The translations under genes were made by a program, and so were the position numbers. Shown in pieces: positions 1 to 6,891 of a DNA stretch of 23,224 bases. The notes beneath the pieces are model-generated. The model saw nothing but the letters and a program-made list of their open reading frames with translations. It did no database searches and was not told the origin of the DNA. Each line of letters opens with the position of its first letter. Within the stretch, counting starts at the first letter, position 1. The DNA is from DASVCS01 sp036381495 (lineage in GTDB: Bacteria > Gemmatimonadota > Gemmatimonadetes > Longimicrobiales > RSA9), in assembly GCA_036381495.1 (NCBI GenBank), contig DASVCS010000011.1:1-23224 (forward strand). The letters run 5' to 3'.

Positions 1-2823
1 CCTGCGCCGCCGCCGCTCTCCCCGTTCGAGACGGGGCCGCTCACCGCGCCGTGGCACGTGACGGTGGAACGGCTGCACGCGGTCGTCGGGATCGGTGTGA
101 CGCTCGATCTGCCGAGGATCGAGAGCACACTGAGCGTCCCCGTGCTCGATGGCCGCACGCCGGGCGCGCCGGTGCTGCACATCCGGACGCTGCGCCTCGT
201 ACGGCCGGAGGTGACGGCGCCGATCGACACGATCATCACGGGGATCAACTTCTTCGTCACGATCCTCGAACCGCGCGTGCGCGTGGACGAACTGGTTGTC
301 GAGGACGGCCGCGTCGGCGAGTTGGCCGCCCCCTGGTTGGGCGTCGGGCGCTGGCTCTGGCGGGTTCGCGACCTGGATCTGCGCGCGCGCGATGTGTGGC
401 TCGGTGGGCGCGATGAGGGTCTGACCGAGCGGCTGCGTATCGTACGCGCGTCGGGCACGGGTGAGGTGAAGGGGCGGCCGTTCCGTCTCGAACGTGCAGC
501 GGTGACGGCCGAGCGGACGGCCGAGACGTTCGAGGCGGACGCGGCGGTCTCGCTGCCGCGGTCGCGTCTGGCGGCGCACCTCGTGGCGGACCGGCCCGTC
601 GCGTGGCGGACGCGGATCGTGGCGGAGCCGTTTGCGTTCGCCGAACTGCGTGCCTTCCTTCCGTGGCTGCCGTCGACGGGGACGGGCTCGAGCGTGGTGT
701 GGCTGCGCGGGCGCCGGCGCCTCGAAGGGGTGCGGGTGGAGCGCCTCGACGTGGCCGTGGGCCGTTCCCACCTTGCCGGGCACGGCTCGGTCGCGCTGGG
801 CCCGGAGCCGCGCTTCGATGACGTGCTCGTCGAGGCCGCGCCTCTGCGCGCCCGCGATGCGGCGCGGTTGTTCGGCGTCACGGTGCCGGGTGGCGGCACC
901 TGGGTCGGCTGGGCGCGCGCGGCCGGGACGCTCCGCGAGGGTGTCGGGCTGCGTGCCGAGTTGGCGCACGAGCAGGAGGGCGGCGAGGTTTCGCGCCTCA
1001 CGTTGGACGGCCGCATCATCACGGACCCCGCACCGTTCATCGACGTCGCCATCACGGGCGCGCCGATCCACGCCGCGGACACGGCCTTCGATGTGGCGCT
1101 GCGCCTGCGGGGTCCGGCCGAGGCGGTGCGCGTGCGCGGGGATCTGGCCGTCCGGGGGATCGCCCGGACGGCCGCCACATTGGATGCAGTCCTCCGCTAC
1201 ACCCCGGCCGCGCCGCCGGTGCTGACCGGCCAGGCGCGCCTGCGCGTGGCGCCGGACGCGCTCGGCGTCGGGGCGGATGGAGCCGGCGCGGATGGCGCAG
1301 GCGCGCCGGCGCGGCCGGTCCACGCCACGGCCACCGGTCGCGCGGTCCTCGCCGAAGGTGGCGCGCTCGCGGTCCGGGTCACGGCGGATTCGGTGCCCCT
1401 CGCGCTGATCCCGTTCCCCGAGCCGGTGGACAGTGTGCGTGGCGCGGCGGATGCGGTGGCCGTGATCGGCGGCACCGTCGACCGGCCGACCGTGCGCGGC
1501 AGCGCGCGGATCCGCGGCGGCGGCCTCTTCGTGCAGCCGTTGGCGTTGGACGTCGACGAGATCCGCGGTGCGGTCCGACTCGCCGATGGGACGCTCGCGA
1601 CCGACCGCATCGTGGCGCGCGCCGGCGGCGGCACGCTCGAAGTGCGCGGCCGCGCGCGCGTGCTCGAGGAGCCCCGCCGGCTCTCCCTCTCGCTGCACGC
1701 GGACAGTGTGCGGCTGGTCCGGCGCGACAGCGCGGACGTCACGCTCTCGGCCGATCTGACGCTCACCGGACCGCCCGAGCTTCCGCGTCTCGATGGACGC
1801 GTCTACGATGTCCACGGCTGGCTGCGTGAGGATCTGTTCCGCCCGTCCGCGCCACTCGACCCGGACGACCCGCCGTACGCCGACCTGGCCCGCGAGGTCC
1901 CGTGGCCCGAGGATTCACGGCTGCGCCGCATCGCGCCGGAGCCGCCGTTCCCGCTCCGCGGGCGGGTCGTCGTCGAGGTCGGGCCGGATCTGAGCGTCGT
2001 CGATGAGGACTCGGACCTGTTCGGCGCCGGCCGGCTCCACGTCCGCCTGCGCGAGGAAGGCCCCGATACGCGCGGCGTGATCCGCCTCTTGGGCGGGTTC
2101 TATGCACTCTTCGGCGAGCGCTTCCGCGTGACCGGCGGCGCGGCGCGGTTCGAGGGCGACGGGCTGCTGCCGCACATCGCGCTCATTGCCGAGCACGAGA
2201 ACGGCCGGACACTGGGCGAGGGCCGCATCGAGACGGCGACGGCGCCGGACCGGTTCCCGCCGCTCGAACTCTTCAGCTACGGGCCCGCCGGACAGGCGCG
2301 CGAACAACTCCGGCGCTGGTCGCTCTTGCCGGAAACGCAGGAACAGCTCGCGGAACTGCTCCTCTTCGGCAACGAGCCGCAGCCGGTGACGGGCTGGCGC
2401 TATCCCCGGCTCTGGCGCGCCGATTCGCCGGCCGACCGGTTCGACGTCCGCGCGGAGACCCAGGCGACGTCCCTCCTCTGGAGCTACATCGCCGACCAGG
2501 CGTACGATTACGTTCCGCTCAGTCGCGGCCGGCTATGGACCGGCCACATCGAGGTCGGTAGCCGCTACCCCGCACGCATCGTGATCGGCCCACTCATCGC
2601 CGCGGGCGTCACTCTCGGCCGCGACATCGAGCTGCTCGCCGCCCAGCCGCTCATCGGCGGCGAGTTTCCCGGACTTCGCGTCCGATGGACGCTCCGCGGC
2701 ACGACACTCCAGGCCTTCACCATCCCTCGCTTCTACGCCGCCGCACAGGCAGGCGCCGGACACCCGGGCTTCTCGGTTCGGCGCAAGACCGGCCTCGGCG
2801 TGCTCTGGCAGTGGGAGTTCTGA
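1..2823 (+). CDS. TamB-like translocation/assembly module protein (5' partial)
   Basis: The frame is open to the left edge and no membrane anchor is visible, so the start lies outside the window; a GTG at 58 is an unlikely start. About 940 residues are visible. They are beta-rich, with the repeating amphipathic strands typical of AsmA/TamB proteins. The last ~300 residues match the style of the TamB C-terminal domain: a GRVVVEVGPDLSV-type strand, then RLLGGFYALFGERFRVTGG and, near the end, a QLAELLLFGNEP segment. TamB proteins are inner-membrane-anchored, span the periplasm as a hydrophobic groove, and act in phospholipid transport or outer-membrane protein assembly (family knowledge). No BamA/TamA partner is in the window. 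The gene ends in TGA, 30 bases before a very strong hairpin. The family call is firm; the exact role is inferred. Confidence 0.85.
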   Translation, partial: PAPPPLSPFETGPLTAPWHVTVERLHAVVGIGVTLDLPRIESTLSVPVLDGRTPGAPVLHIRTLRLVRPEVTAPIDTIITGINFFVTILEPRVRVDELVVEDGRVGELAAPWLGVGRWLWRVRDLDLRARDVWLGGRDEGLTERLRIVRASGTGEVKGRPFRLERAAVTAERTAETFEADAAVSLPRSRLAAHLVADRPVAWRTRIVAEPFAFAELRAFLPWLPSTGTGSSVVWLRGRRRLEGVRVERLDVAVGRSHLAGHGSVALGPEPRFDDVLVEAAPLRARDAARLFGVTVPGGGTWVGWARAAGTLREGVGLRAELAHEQEGGEVSRLTLDGRIITDPAPFIDVAITGAPIHAADTAFDVALRLRGPAEAVRVRGDLAVRGIARTAATLDAVLRYTPAAPPVLTGQARLRVAPDALGVGADGAGADGAGAPARPVHATATGRAVLAEGGALAVRVTADSVPLALIPFPEPVDSVRGAADAVAVIGGTVDRPTVRGSARIRGGGLFVQPLALDVDEIRGAVRLADGTLATDRIVARAGGGTLEVRGRARVLEEPRRLSLSLHADSVRLVRRDSADVTLSADLTLTGPPELPRLDGRVYDVHGWLREDLFRPSAPLDPDDPPYADLAREVPWPEDSRLRRIAPEPPFPLRGRVVVEVGPDLSVVDEDSDLFGAGRLHVRLREEGPDTRGVIRLLGGFYALFGERFRVTGGAARFEGDGLLPHIALIAEHENGRTLGEGRIETATAPDRFPPLELFSYGPAGQAREQLRRWSLLPETQEQLAELLLFGNEPQPVTGWRYPRLWRADSPADRFDVRAETQATSLLWSYIADQAYDYVPLSRGRLWTGHIEVGSRYPARIVIGPLIAAGVTLGRDIELLAAQPLIGGEFPGLRVRWTLRGTTLQAFTIPRFYAAAQAGAGHPGFSVRRKTGLGVLWQWEF

Positions 2824-2853
2824 TCGGCGCCCGACGGCGCCGACATGTTCCGC

Positions 2854-2904
2854 CGGGACGAATCGAAAATCCGGGACCTGGTCCCGGATTTTCGATTCGT
2901 CCCG
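2854..2904 (+). terminator. 51-bp perfect palindrome, probable terminator of the TamB-like gene
   Basis: Two 25-base arms (2854-2878 and 2880-2904) are exact reverse complements around a single T at 2879. The hairpin starts 30 bases after the TamB-like stop. There is no T-tract on either strand, so it could be a Rho-independent-like structure, an mRNA-stabilising 3' hairpin, or a dispersed REP-type palindrome. Only one copy is in this window. Confidence 0.55.
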
Positions 2905-2954
2905 AATGCGCACGCGTCGACCCCTGGACCCACCCGCTCGCGCGCGACCAGGAG

Positions 2955-2988
2955 GCCGCGGCCGGGGACGGCTATCCCCGGCCGCGGC
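2955..2988 (-). terminator. 14-bp-stem hairpin downstream of the 2996-3439 gene
   Basis: Arms 2955-2968 and 2975-2988 pair perfectly around a 6-base loop. Read on the minus strand the hairpin begins 7 bases after the stop codon of the 147-aa gene, where a terminator would be expected. No U-tract follows. With the 2854-2904 palindrome it gives each of the two convergent genes its own 3' hairpin. Confidence 0.45.
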
Positions 2989-2995
2989 TTGGGGT

Positions 2996-3439
2996 TCAAT
3001 CCGGCTTTCCGTTCCCGCGCGCCGGCCGCTCCGGCCGGCCGGGCACGCGCTGGCGCCCGTGCCGCGTGTGGCCGTGGGCCGGCGGACCCTGCTGCGCCTC
3101 CGCCTCCGTCGTCTCACCGTGCGCGCGGTGCATCCCGCTCCGCGGCGTGATCCCCTGCTGACGCGAGCGCGCCGCCAACCGCTCGGGGCTCGGCGCACCC
3201 GTGCCCTGCCGCGACGGATCCTCCTCGGGCGCGAAGCTCTTGGGCTCCGTCGGGATCTGCTCATGACGCGCCGAGCGCCGGCCCGACTCCTGCGGCGGTT
3301 GGCGGCCCTTTCCGCGCGTCCGCGCCTGACGCGGACCGCCGCGAATTCCACTGATCCGCTGCGATTTCGCCTCGCCCGTGGCCGGCGAATCGCTCCCGAT
3401 GTCCTCGGGCTCGCGGTACGGGTGATACGGCCCCACCAT
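2996..3439 (-). CDS. hypothetical disordered Arg/Gly/Pro/Gln-rich protein
   Basis: A 147-residue protein with no signal peptide, membrane segment or recognisable domain. It is rich in R, G, P, Q, E and H throughout, so it is probably intrinsically disordered and basic. It is likely real: third codon positions are almost all G or C, a TGAGGCGG ribosome site precedes ATG 3439 and overlaps the stop of the upstream lipoprotein gene (9 bases between stop and start), and a hairpin follows the stop. It would be co-translated with the glycine-zipper lipoprotein. A nucleic-acid-binding role is possible from composition but is not shown by any motif. A plus-strand frame also spans this region, but it has no ribosome site and poor protein character. 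Confidence 0.55.
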   Translation of the reverse strand: MVGPYHPYREPEDIGSDSPATGEAKSQRISGIRGGPRQARTRGKGRQPPQESGRRSARHEQIPTEPKSFAPEEDPSRQGTGAPSPERLAARSRQQGITPRSGMHRAHGETTEAEAQQGPPAHGHTRHGRQRVPGRPERPARGNGKPD

Positions 3440-3448
3440 CGCGCCGCC

Positions 3449-4078
3449 TCAGCGGAGCGAGATGGTGCGCGTGGTGCGCAGCGTCATTGCCGTGCCGGCG
3501 GGGAGCTCCGCATCCACATCGCCCAGGCCGAGCGAGATGATCGTCCCCGCTCCGGCGCCGAGCGCACCCCCGATCAACACATCCGCCAGATCGCCGCCGA
3601 TGATCGCGCCGAGCGCGGCGCCCGCCACGCCCCCGATCGCCGCGTGCTCACCCAGCTCCCGCGGACCCCTGCGCTCGACATCCGCATCCACGATCTCCGC
3701 CGACAACGGATACGACCGCCCCCGGATCTCGATCCGCTGGAGGTCCAGGCGGATCGCCGCCTGCTCCCCCAGCCGCTCCGAACGATCCAGACCGGTGACG
3801 ACCCCGCGCACTCTCGATCCCCGCGGGATCACGGTCTGCCCGTTCCGCGCGACCAGTGGCTCGACCACCGTCGCGGTGAAGGGCTGGCCGACCCGGCTAC
3901 TCCGCGTGCTCAGCGTCTGGTTCAACTGGACCCGTATGAGCGTCCCCGCCGGGACCGCCGCCGCCGTGGGAGGCGCCGGCTGCGCCGCGGGCTGCGGCTC
4001 CGACTCGACGTTCACGCCCCGACACGCACCCAGGACCATGAGCAAGGCGGCCGTACGGCCGAGCTTCGTCTGCACCAT
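3449..4078 (-). CDS. glycine-zipper outer-membrane-type lipoprotein
   Basis: 209 residues from ATG 4078, chosen because GGAGG sits just upstream and the start gives a clean lipoprotein signal: MVQTKLGRTAALLMVLGAC with a lipobox and lipidated Cys19. Residues 20-40 are a Pro/Ala/Gln linker. Residues 42-140 are beta-rich, with a VPAGT..RVQLNQTLST..S..G and an IPRGSRVRGVV pattern (SH3-like or TrbI-like, tentative). A glycine zipper at ~147-178 (AAIGGVAGAALGAIIGG, then GGALGAGAG) could insert in or associate with a membrane. The last 20 residues repeat the ELPAGTAMTLRTTRTISL theme of the core. Glycine-zipper lipoproteins are often envelope-stress or integrity factors (family knowledge). It is divergent from a second small lipoprotein with a matching N-terminal motif. 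Confidence 0.75.
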   Translation of the reverse strand: MVQTKLGRTAALLMVLGACRGVNVESEPQPAAQPAPPTAAAVPAGTLIRVQLNQTLSTRSSRVGQPFTATVVEPLVARNGQTVIPRGSRVRGVVTGLDRSERLGEQAAIRLDLQRIEIRGRSYPLSAEIVDADVERRGPRELGEHAAIGGVAGAALGAIIGGDLADVLIGGALGAGAGTIISLGLGDVDAELPAGTAMTLRTTRTISLR

Positions 4079-4280
4079 TTCAGCCTCCATCCTTCCGTCG
4101 GATCGCTGCAAATTCCACCACTGCACCAACCTGCAAGGCACGGGCCCCACTGTTCCGTCGCAGTCCGCGCCCCGCGCCCACCGGTGTGTGGCGCCAACCG
4201 CACCGATCGACGAAATTGTCCGCCTGCGAGCACGAATCGTGCATTGCGCGAACCGATCCCCTGTGCCAAGGAGCGAAACC
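4079..4280. promoter_or_regulatory. divergent intergenic region with a 13-bp palindrome
   Basis: This 202-base gap separates two divergently transcribed lipoprotein genes and must hold both promoters. A perfect 13-base palindrome (GCACGA-A-TCGTGC) lies at 4230-4242, about 39 bases before the plus-strand start, and could be an operator. No strong -35/-10 pair stands out on either strand. Ribosome sites are visible at both edges: GGAGG before ATG 4078 (minus) and AAGGAG at 4268-4273 (plus). Confidence 0.4.
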
Positions 4281-4619
4281 ATGCGGTTCCCCGTCGTCCG
4301 AGGGATGGCTCTCCTCGCCCTGCTCCCCCTGCTCGCCGCGTGCGCCCGCGGTGTCGCCGTCGAGAGCGAGCCGGGGCCCGCCTACACCCTCGAAGTGACC
4401 AACCCCATGCCACACCCGATGATCGTCTCCTACGACGATGGCACCGGCGTCCGCCTGCTCGGGACGGTCTCCGCCAACGGTTCCGGTCGCTTCGTCATCA
4501 CCACGCCGGCAAGTCGCAGCATCTCGGTCCTCGCCACCGACGAACAGCGCGTGCACAGCGTGACGAAGAGCGTCGTCCTCCTGCCGGGCCAGATCACGGA
4601 GGTCGTGCTCGGATCGTGA
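4281..4619 (+). CDS. small exported lipoprotein
   Basis: 112 residues from ATG 4281, set by AAGGAG at 4268-4273 with a 7-base spacer. The N-terminus is a lipoprotein signal (MRFPVVRGMALLALLPLLAAC, lipidated Cys21). The mature part is a short beta-rich domain with the motif VTNPMPHPMIVSYDDG, resembling small Ig-like or carboxypeptidase-regulatory-like folds, though no family can be named confidently. The segment just after the cysteine (ARGVAVESEPGP) closely matches that of the divergent lipoprotein (RGVNVESEPQP). It is followed by a gene-free stretch, so it is probably monocistronic. Confidence 0.75.
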   Translation: MRFPVVRGMALLALLPLLAACARGVAVESEPGPAYTLEVTNPMPHPMIVSYDDGTGVRLLGTVSANGSGRFVITTPASRSISVLATDEQRVHSVTKSVVLLPGQITEVVLGS

Positions 4620-4928
4620 TCCGCGACACGCTCCCGAAGCCCCGCGGGCGCCGGATCGTGAGCTGCGGTACCTTCTCGTGCCGCCGCGGGCGCCGGCACG
4701 CCTGCCGGGCGCGCACCATGGGGACCGCGCGGCACCGAACGGCCGGTGCGTCGAACGCCATAACATGCTGTCATAACACGACTTAACATCTTCATCGGAC
4801 GGATCCTCCCCCCCGATGAGGTGTACCCGGGGCCAACGCGTGGTGTGCGGCCGCCGAGGTCGCGCACGCTCGGCCCGCACGCGGCGGGCTGGCTCGAATG
4901 ACACACCCTATACCGGAAGGGAGACGTG
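4620..4928. other. gene-free region with AT-rich CATAACA repeats
   Basis: This 309-base gap contains no credible coding frame. Its first half is GC-rich with short repeats, including GGATCGTGA twice and GCGGGCGCCGG twice. At 4759-4788 an AT-rich patch carries CATAACA at 4759 and 4772 and CTTAACA at 4782. They are spaced 13 and 10 bases apart, like a set of regulator half-sites or a weak promoter (TAACAT at 4784-4789 resembles a -10). It lies about 140 bases upstream of the lytic transglycosylase and may regulate it. Confidence 0.3.
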
Positions 4929-5615
4929 ATGAAGCGTTGGATCCCCGAGGTCGGGGCGCTGTACGAGCGCGTGCGGCGGCCGGCCAGGACCGTCCTACTG
5001 GCGTTGTTCGTGATGGCGCCCGTGGGCGGCATTCTGTTGAACGAGAACCCCGCGCCGGTGTCGGCCGGGACGGCAGCCGAAACGGTGGCCGAGACGGCAG
5101 CCGAAACGGCGGCCGAGACGGCGGCCAAAACGGCGAATCACGATCGCGCGGCGGATCGCACGGTCGGCGCGGCGTGGGTCCGGGAGGCGACGGAGCGGCA
5201 GCGGCCGCCCGCCCTGCGGTTTGCACGGGAGTTCGGAATCCCGGTGAGTCTGGCGAAGGAGATCCACTCGGCGGCGCTTGCGGAGGGCATCGCCCCGCGC
5301 GTCGCGTTCGGCCTGGTGCGTACCGAGTCGAGCTTCCGCCGTACGGTGGTCTCGCACGCCGGGGCGGTGGGGTACACGCAGGTTCTGCCGTCGACGGCGC
5401 GCTGGCTGGTGCCCGGGACGTCGCGAAGCGACCTGTTCGACACCCGGACGAACCTGCGGATCGGGTTCCGCTACCTGGACTATCTGGTGAACAGGTACGA
5501 TGGCAACATCCGGCTGGCGCTGACGGCGTACAACCGGGGGCCGGGTACGGTCGACCGGATTCTCGCGCGTGGCGGCAATCCGGACAACGGCTACGCGGGC
5601 AAGGTGCTCGGCTGA
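4929..5615 (+). CDS. lytic murein transglycosylase (SLT domain)
   Basis: 228 residues from ATG 4929; GGAAGGGAG lies just upstream, and a GTG at 4926 is an alternative start. An uncleaved anchor or signal segment spans ~20-38. A low-complexity TAAE repeat follows at ~48-69, then an SLT/lysozyme-like domain at ~105-215. The catalytic glutamate is E133 in the RTESSFR motif, followed by AGAVGYTQVLPSTA, which differs from the usual GLMQ by GYTQ. NLRIGFRYLDYL and AYNRGPGTVD are further family motifs. The enzyme would cleave the MurNAc-GlcNAc bond of peptidoglycan in the periplasm, forming 1,6-anhydro ends. It ends 25 bases before an intrinsic terminator. Confidence 0.9.
   Translation: MKRWIPEVGALYERVRRPARTVLLALFVMAPVGGILLNENPAPVSAGTAAETVAETAAETAAETAAKTANHDRAADRTVGAAWVREATERQRPPALRFAREFGIPVSLAKEIHSAALAEGIAPRVAFGLVRTESSFRRTVVSHAGAVGYTQVLPSTARWLVPGTSRSDLFDTRTNLRIGFRYLDYLVNRYDGNIRLALTAYNRGPGTVDRILARGGNPDNGYAGKVLG
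5070..5129 (+). repeat. five tandem 12-bp units inside the transglycosylase gene
   Basis: Units of the form ACGGCNGCCGAA or ACGGCNGCCGAG run from 5070 to 5129 and encode T-A-A-E, T-V-A-E, T-A-A-E, T-A-A-E, T-A-A-K. Units 1 and 3 are identical, so pairwise duplication is plausible. Being a multiple of three, copy-number change would lengthen or shorten a helical linker between the membrane anchor and the catalytic domain without frameshift. Confidence 0.85.
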
Positions 5616-5640
5616 CGCCGCGCTTTCCCGATCGGCATCA

Positions 5641-5685
5641 GGAGGCCAGGCTTTCCCCACCGGGGGAAGGCCTGGCCTCCCTTTA
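5641..5685 (+). terminator. intrinsic terminator after the lytic transglycosylase
   Basis: An 18-bp stem (5641-5658 with 5663-5680, one G-T wobble) closes a 4-base ACCG loop and is followed by CTTTA. It begins 25 bases after the transglycosylase stop. The convergent binding-protein gene ends at 5683, inside the tail, so the hairpin may also protect or terminate that minus-strand mRNA, though no T-tract exists in that direction. Confidence 0.85.
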
Positions 5686-6891
5686 CGATGCGGTGACGAT
5701 CCGGCCGTCGCGGATGATGCCGACCGCCACGTCCTTGCCGGCTACGTCGCCGTTCTCGTCGAAGACGATCGTGCCCGAGACGCCTTCGAACGGCGGCGTC
5801 GTGCGCCCGACGGTCGCGAGGTAGTCGCGGATCTCTCGACGGACCGTGCGCGCGCCGTTCAGCGTGGGCTCCGCGTGCTGTTTCCGTACCGCATTCACCT
5901 CGCGGAGCGCGCGGACCAGCAGATAGATGGCGTCATAGGCCATGGCGCCCCGGTGGTCCGGGAGCTCGTCGTAACGCTCGACGTAGGCCTCGACGAACGC
6001 CTGGGCCTCGGGTGTCGGGCGGTCCGGGAGAAACGCCGAGGTGATGAAGACGCCGTTGGCGATGGGGCCGGCATCCTTCATTCCCGTGATCCCGTCGGCG
6101 CCCAGGACGGGCCCGTCGTAACCGAGGCGGCGGGCGGCCCGCAGGATGTCGAGTCCCTCCTCGGCCTGTCCGGCGATGACGAGTGCGTCCATTCCCCGCT
6201 GGATGGCGCGTTCGAGGTAGGGGTCCAGGGCGTCGTCGGCTTCCATCAGCGCGGGCAGGAACGGATCGCGGGCGACGAGCACGCCGCCGGCCTGTTCGAA
6301 GGCGTCGCCGAAGCTGCCGAGCAGGCCGCGGCCGTAGTCGTCGTTGGCGTAGAGGATCGCGGCTTTGCGCCTCTCGAGGCGGTCGTAGGTCCATTCGGCC
6401 AGAACGGGGCCGTGCTGGAGGTCGCTGGGGCAGACGCGGAATGTCCACGGCCCGGCGTCGGTCACCCGAGGGCTGCTGGATGCCGGCGAGATCTCGACGA
6501 CGCCGTTCTCTTCCGCATTGTAGATCTCGGCGGCGGCGAGCGTCGCGGCCGAGTTGATGTGGCCGATTACGGCGAGGATGCGGGGGTCGTTGCGCAGCTC
6601 GGTGGCGACCTCGATCGCGCGGTCGGGCCGCGCCTCGTCGTCCTTGATGACGAGTGCCAGCCGGCGGCCGTCGATGCCACCGGCCTCGTTGATCTCGGCC
6701 ACGGCCATCTCCGCGGCGAGCCGCAGCGAACGGCCGGTGGGCTGGCTGACCGGTCCTGCGATGCCCAGGTAGATCGGCTGTGGATCGGCGGCACACGCGC
6801 CGAGTCCGATCAGCGCGGCGGCGAGCAGGATGTGTCGGCCCGTCCGCCTTCTCATGCAGCGCGTGGCCGGATCGGGCGCGGTGCGTTTCAT
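5683..6891 (-). CDS. LivJ-like amino-acid ABC transporter substrate-binding lipoprotein
   Basis: 402 residues from ATG 6891. The start is set by GGAGG four bases upstream and by a 4-base ATGA overlap with the stop of the upstream peptidase gene. The signal has a long basic n-region and a lipobox ending at Cys33 (LIGLGAC). The mature protein is a two-lobed periplasmic binding fold of the branched-chain amino-acid type: YLGIAGPVSQPTGRSLRLAAEMAVAEINEAGGIDGR, a VIGHINSAATLAAAEIYN ligand-loop region, AILYANDDYGRG, and a C-terminal TTPPFEGVSGTIVFDENGD typical of LivJ proteins. It would capture amino acids or short amides outside the inner membrane. No permease or ATPase gene is adjacent, so it may serve a distant transporter or act as a sensor. 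Confidence 0.88.
   Translation of the reverse strand: MKRTAPDPATRCMRRRTGRHILLAAALIGLGACAADPQPIYLGIAGPVSQPTGRSLRLAAEMAVAEINEAGGIDGRRLALVIKDDEARPDRAIEVATELRNDPRILAVIGHINSAATLAAAEIYNAEENGVVEISPASSSPRVTDAGPWTFRVCPSDLQHGPVLAEWTYDRLERRKAAILYANDDYGRGLLGSFGDAFEQAGGVLVARDPFLPALMEADDALDPYLERAIQRGMDALVIAGQAEEGLDILRAARRLGYDGPVLGADGITGMKDAGPIANGVFITSAFLPDRPTPEAQAFVEAYVERYDELPDHRGAMAYDAIYLLVRALREVNAVRKQHAEPTLNGARTVRREIRDYLATVGRTTPPFEGVSGTIVFDENGDVAGKDVAVGIIRDGRIVTAS

Noticed and set aside
2906..4786. 626-codon plus-strand open frame, rich in Arg/Pro/His
   Set aside because: It runs antisense to the lipoprotein genes and across the start of the plus-strand lipoprotein; no ribosome site, no domain character, and an amino-acid mix typical of GC-rich shadow frames.
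4909..4914. TATACC as a -10 for the transglycosylase gene
   Set aside because: Transcription would begin within the ribosome binding site, and no -35 is seen 17 bases upstream.
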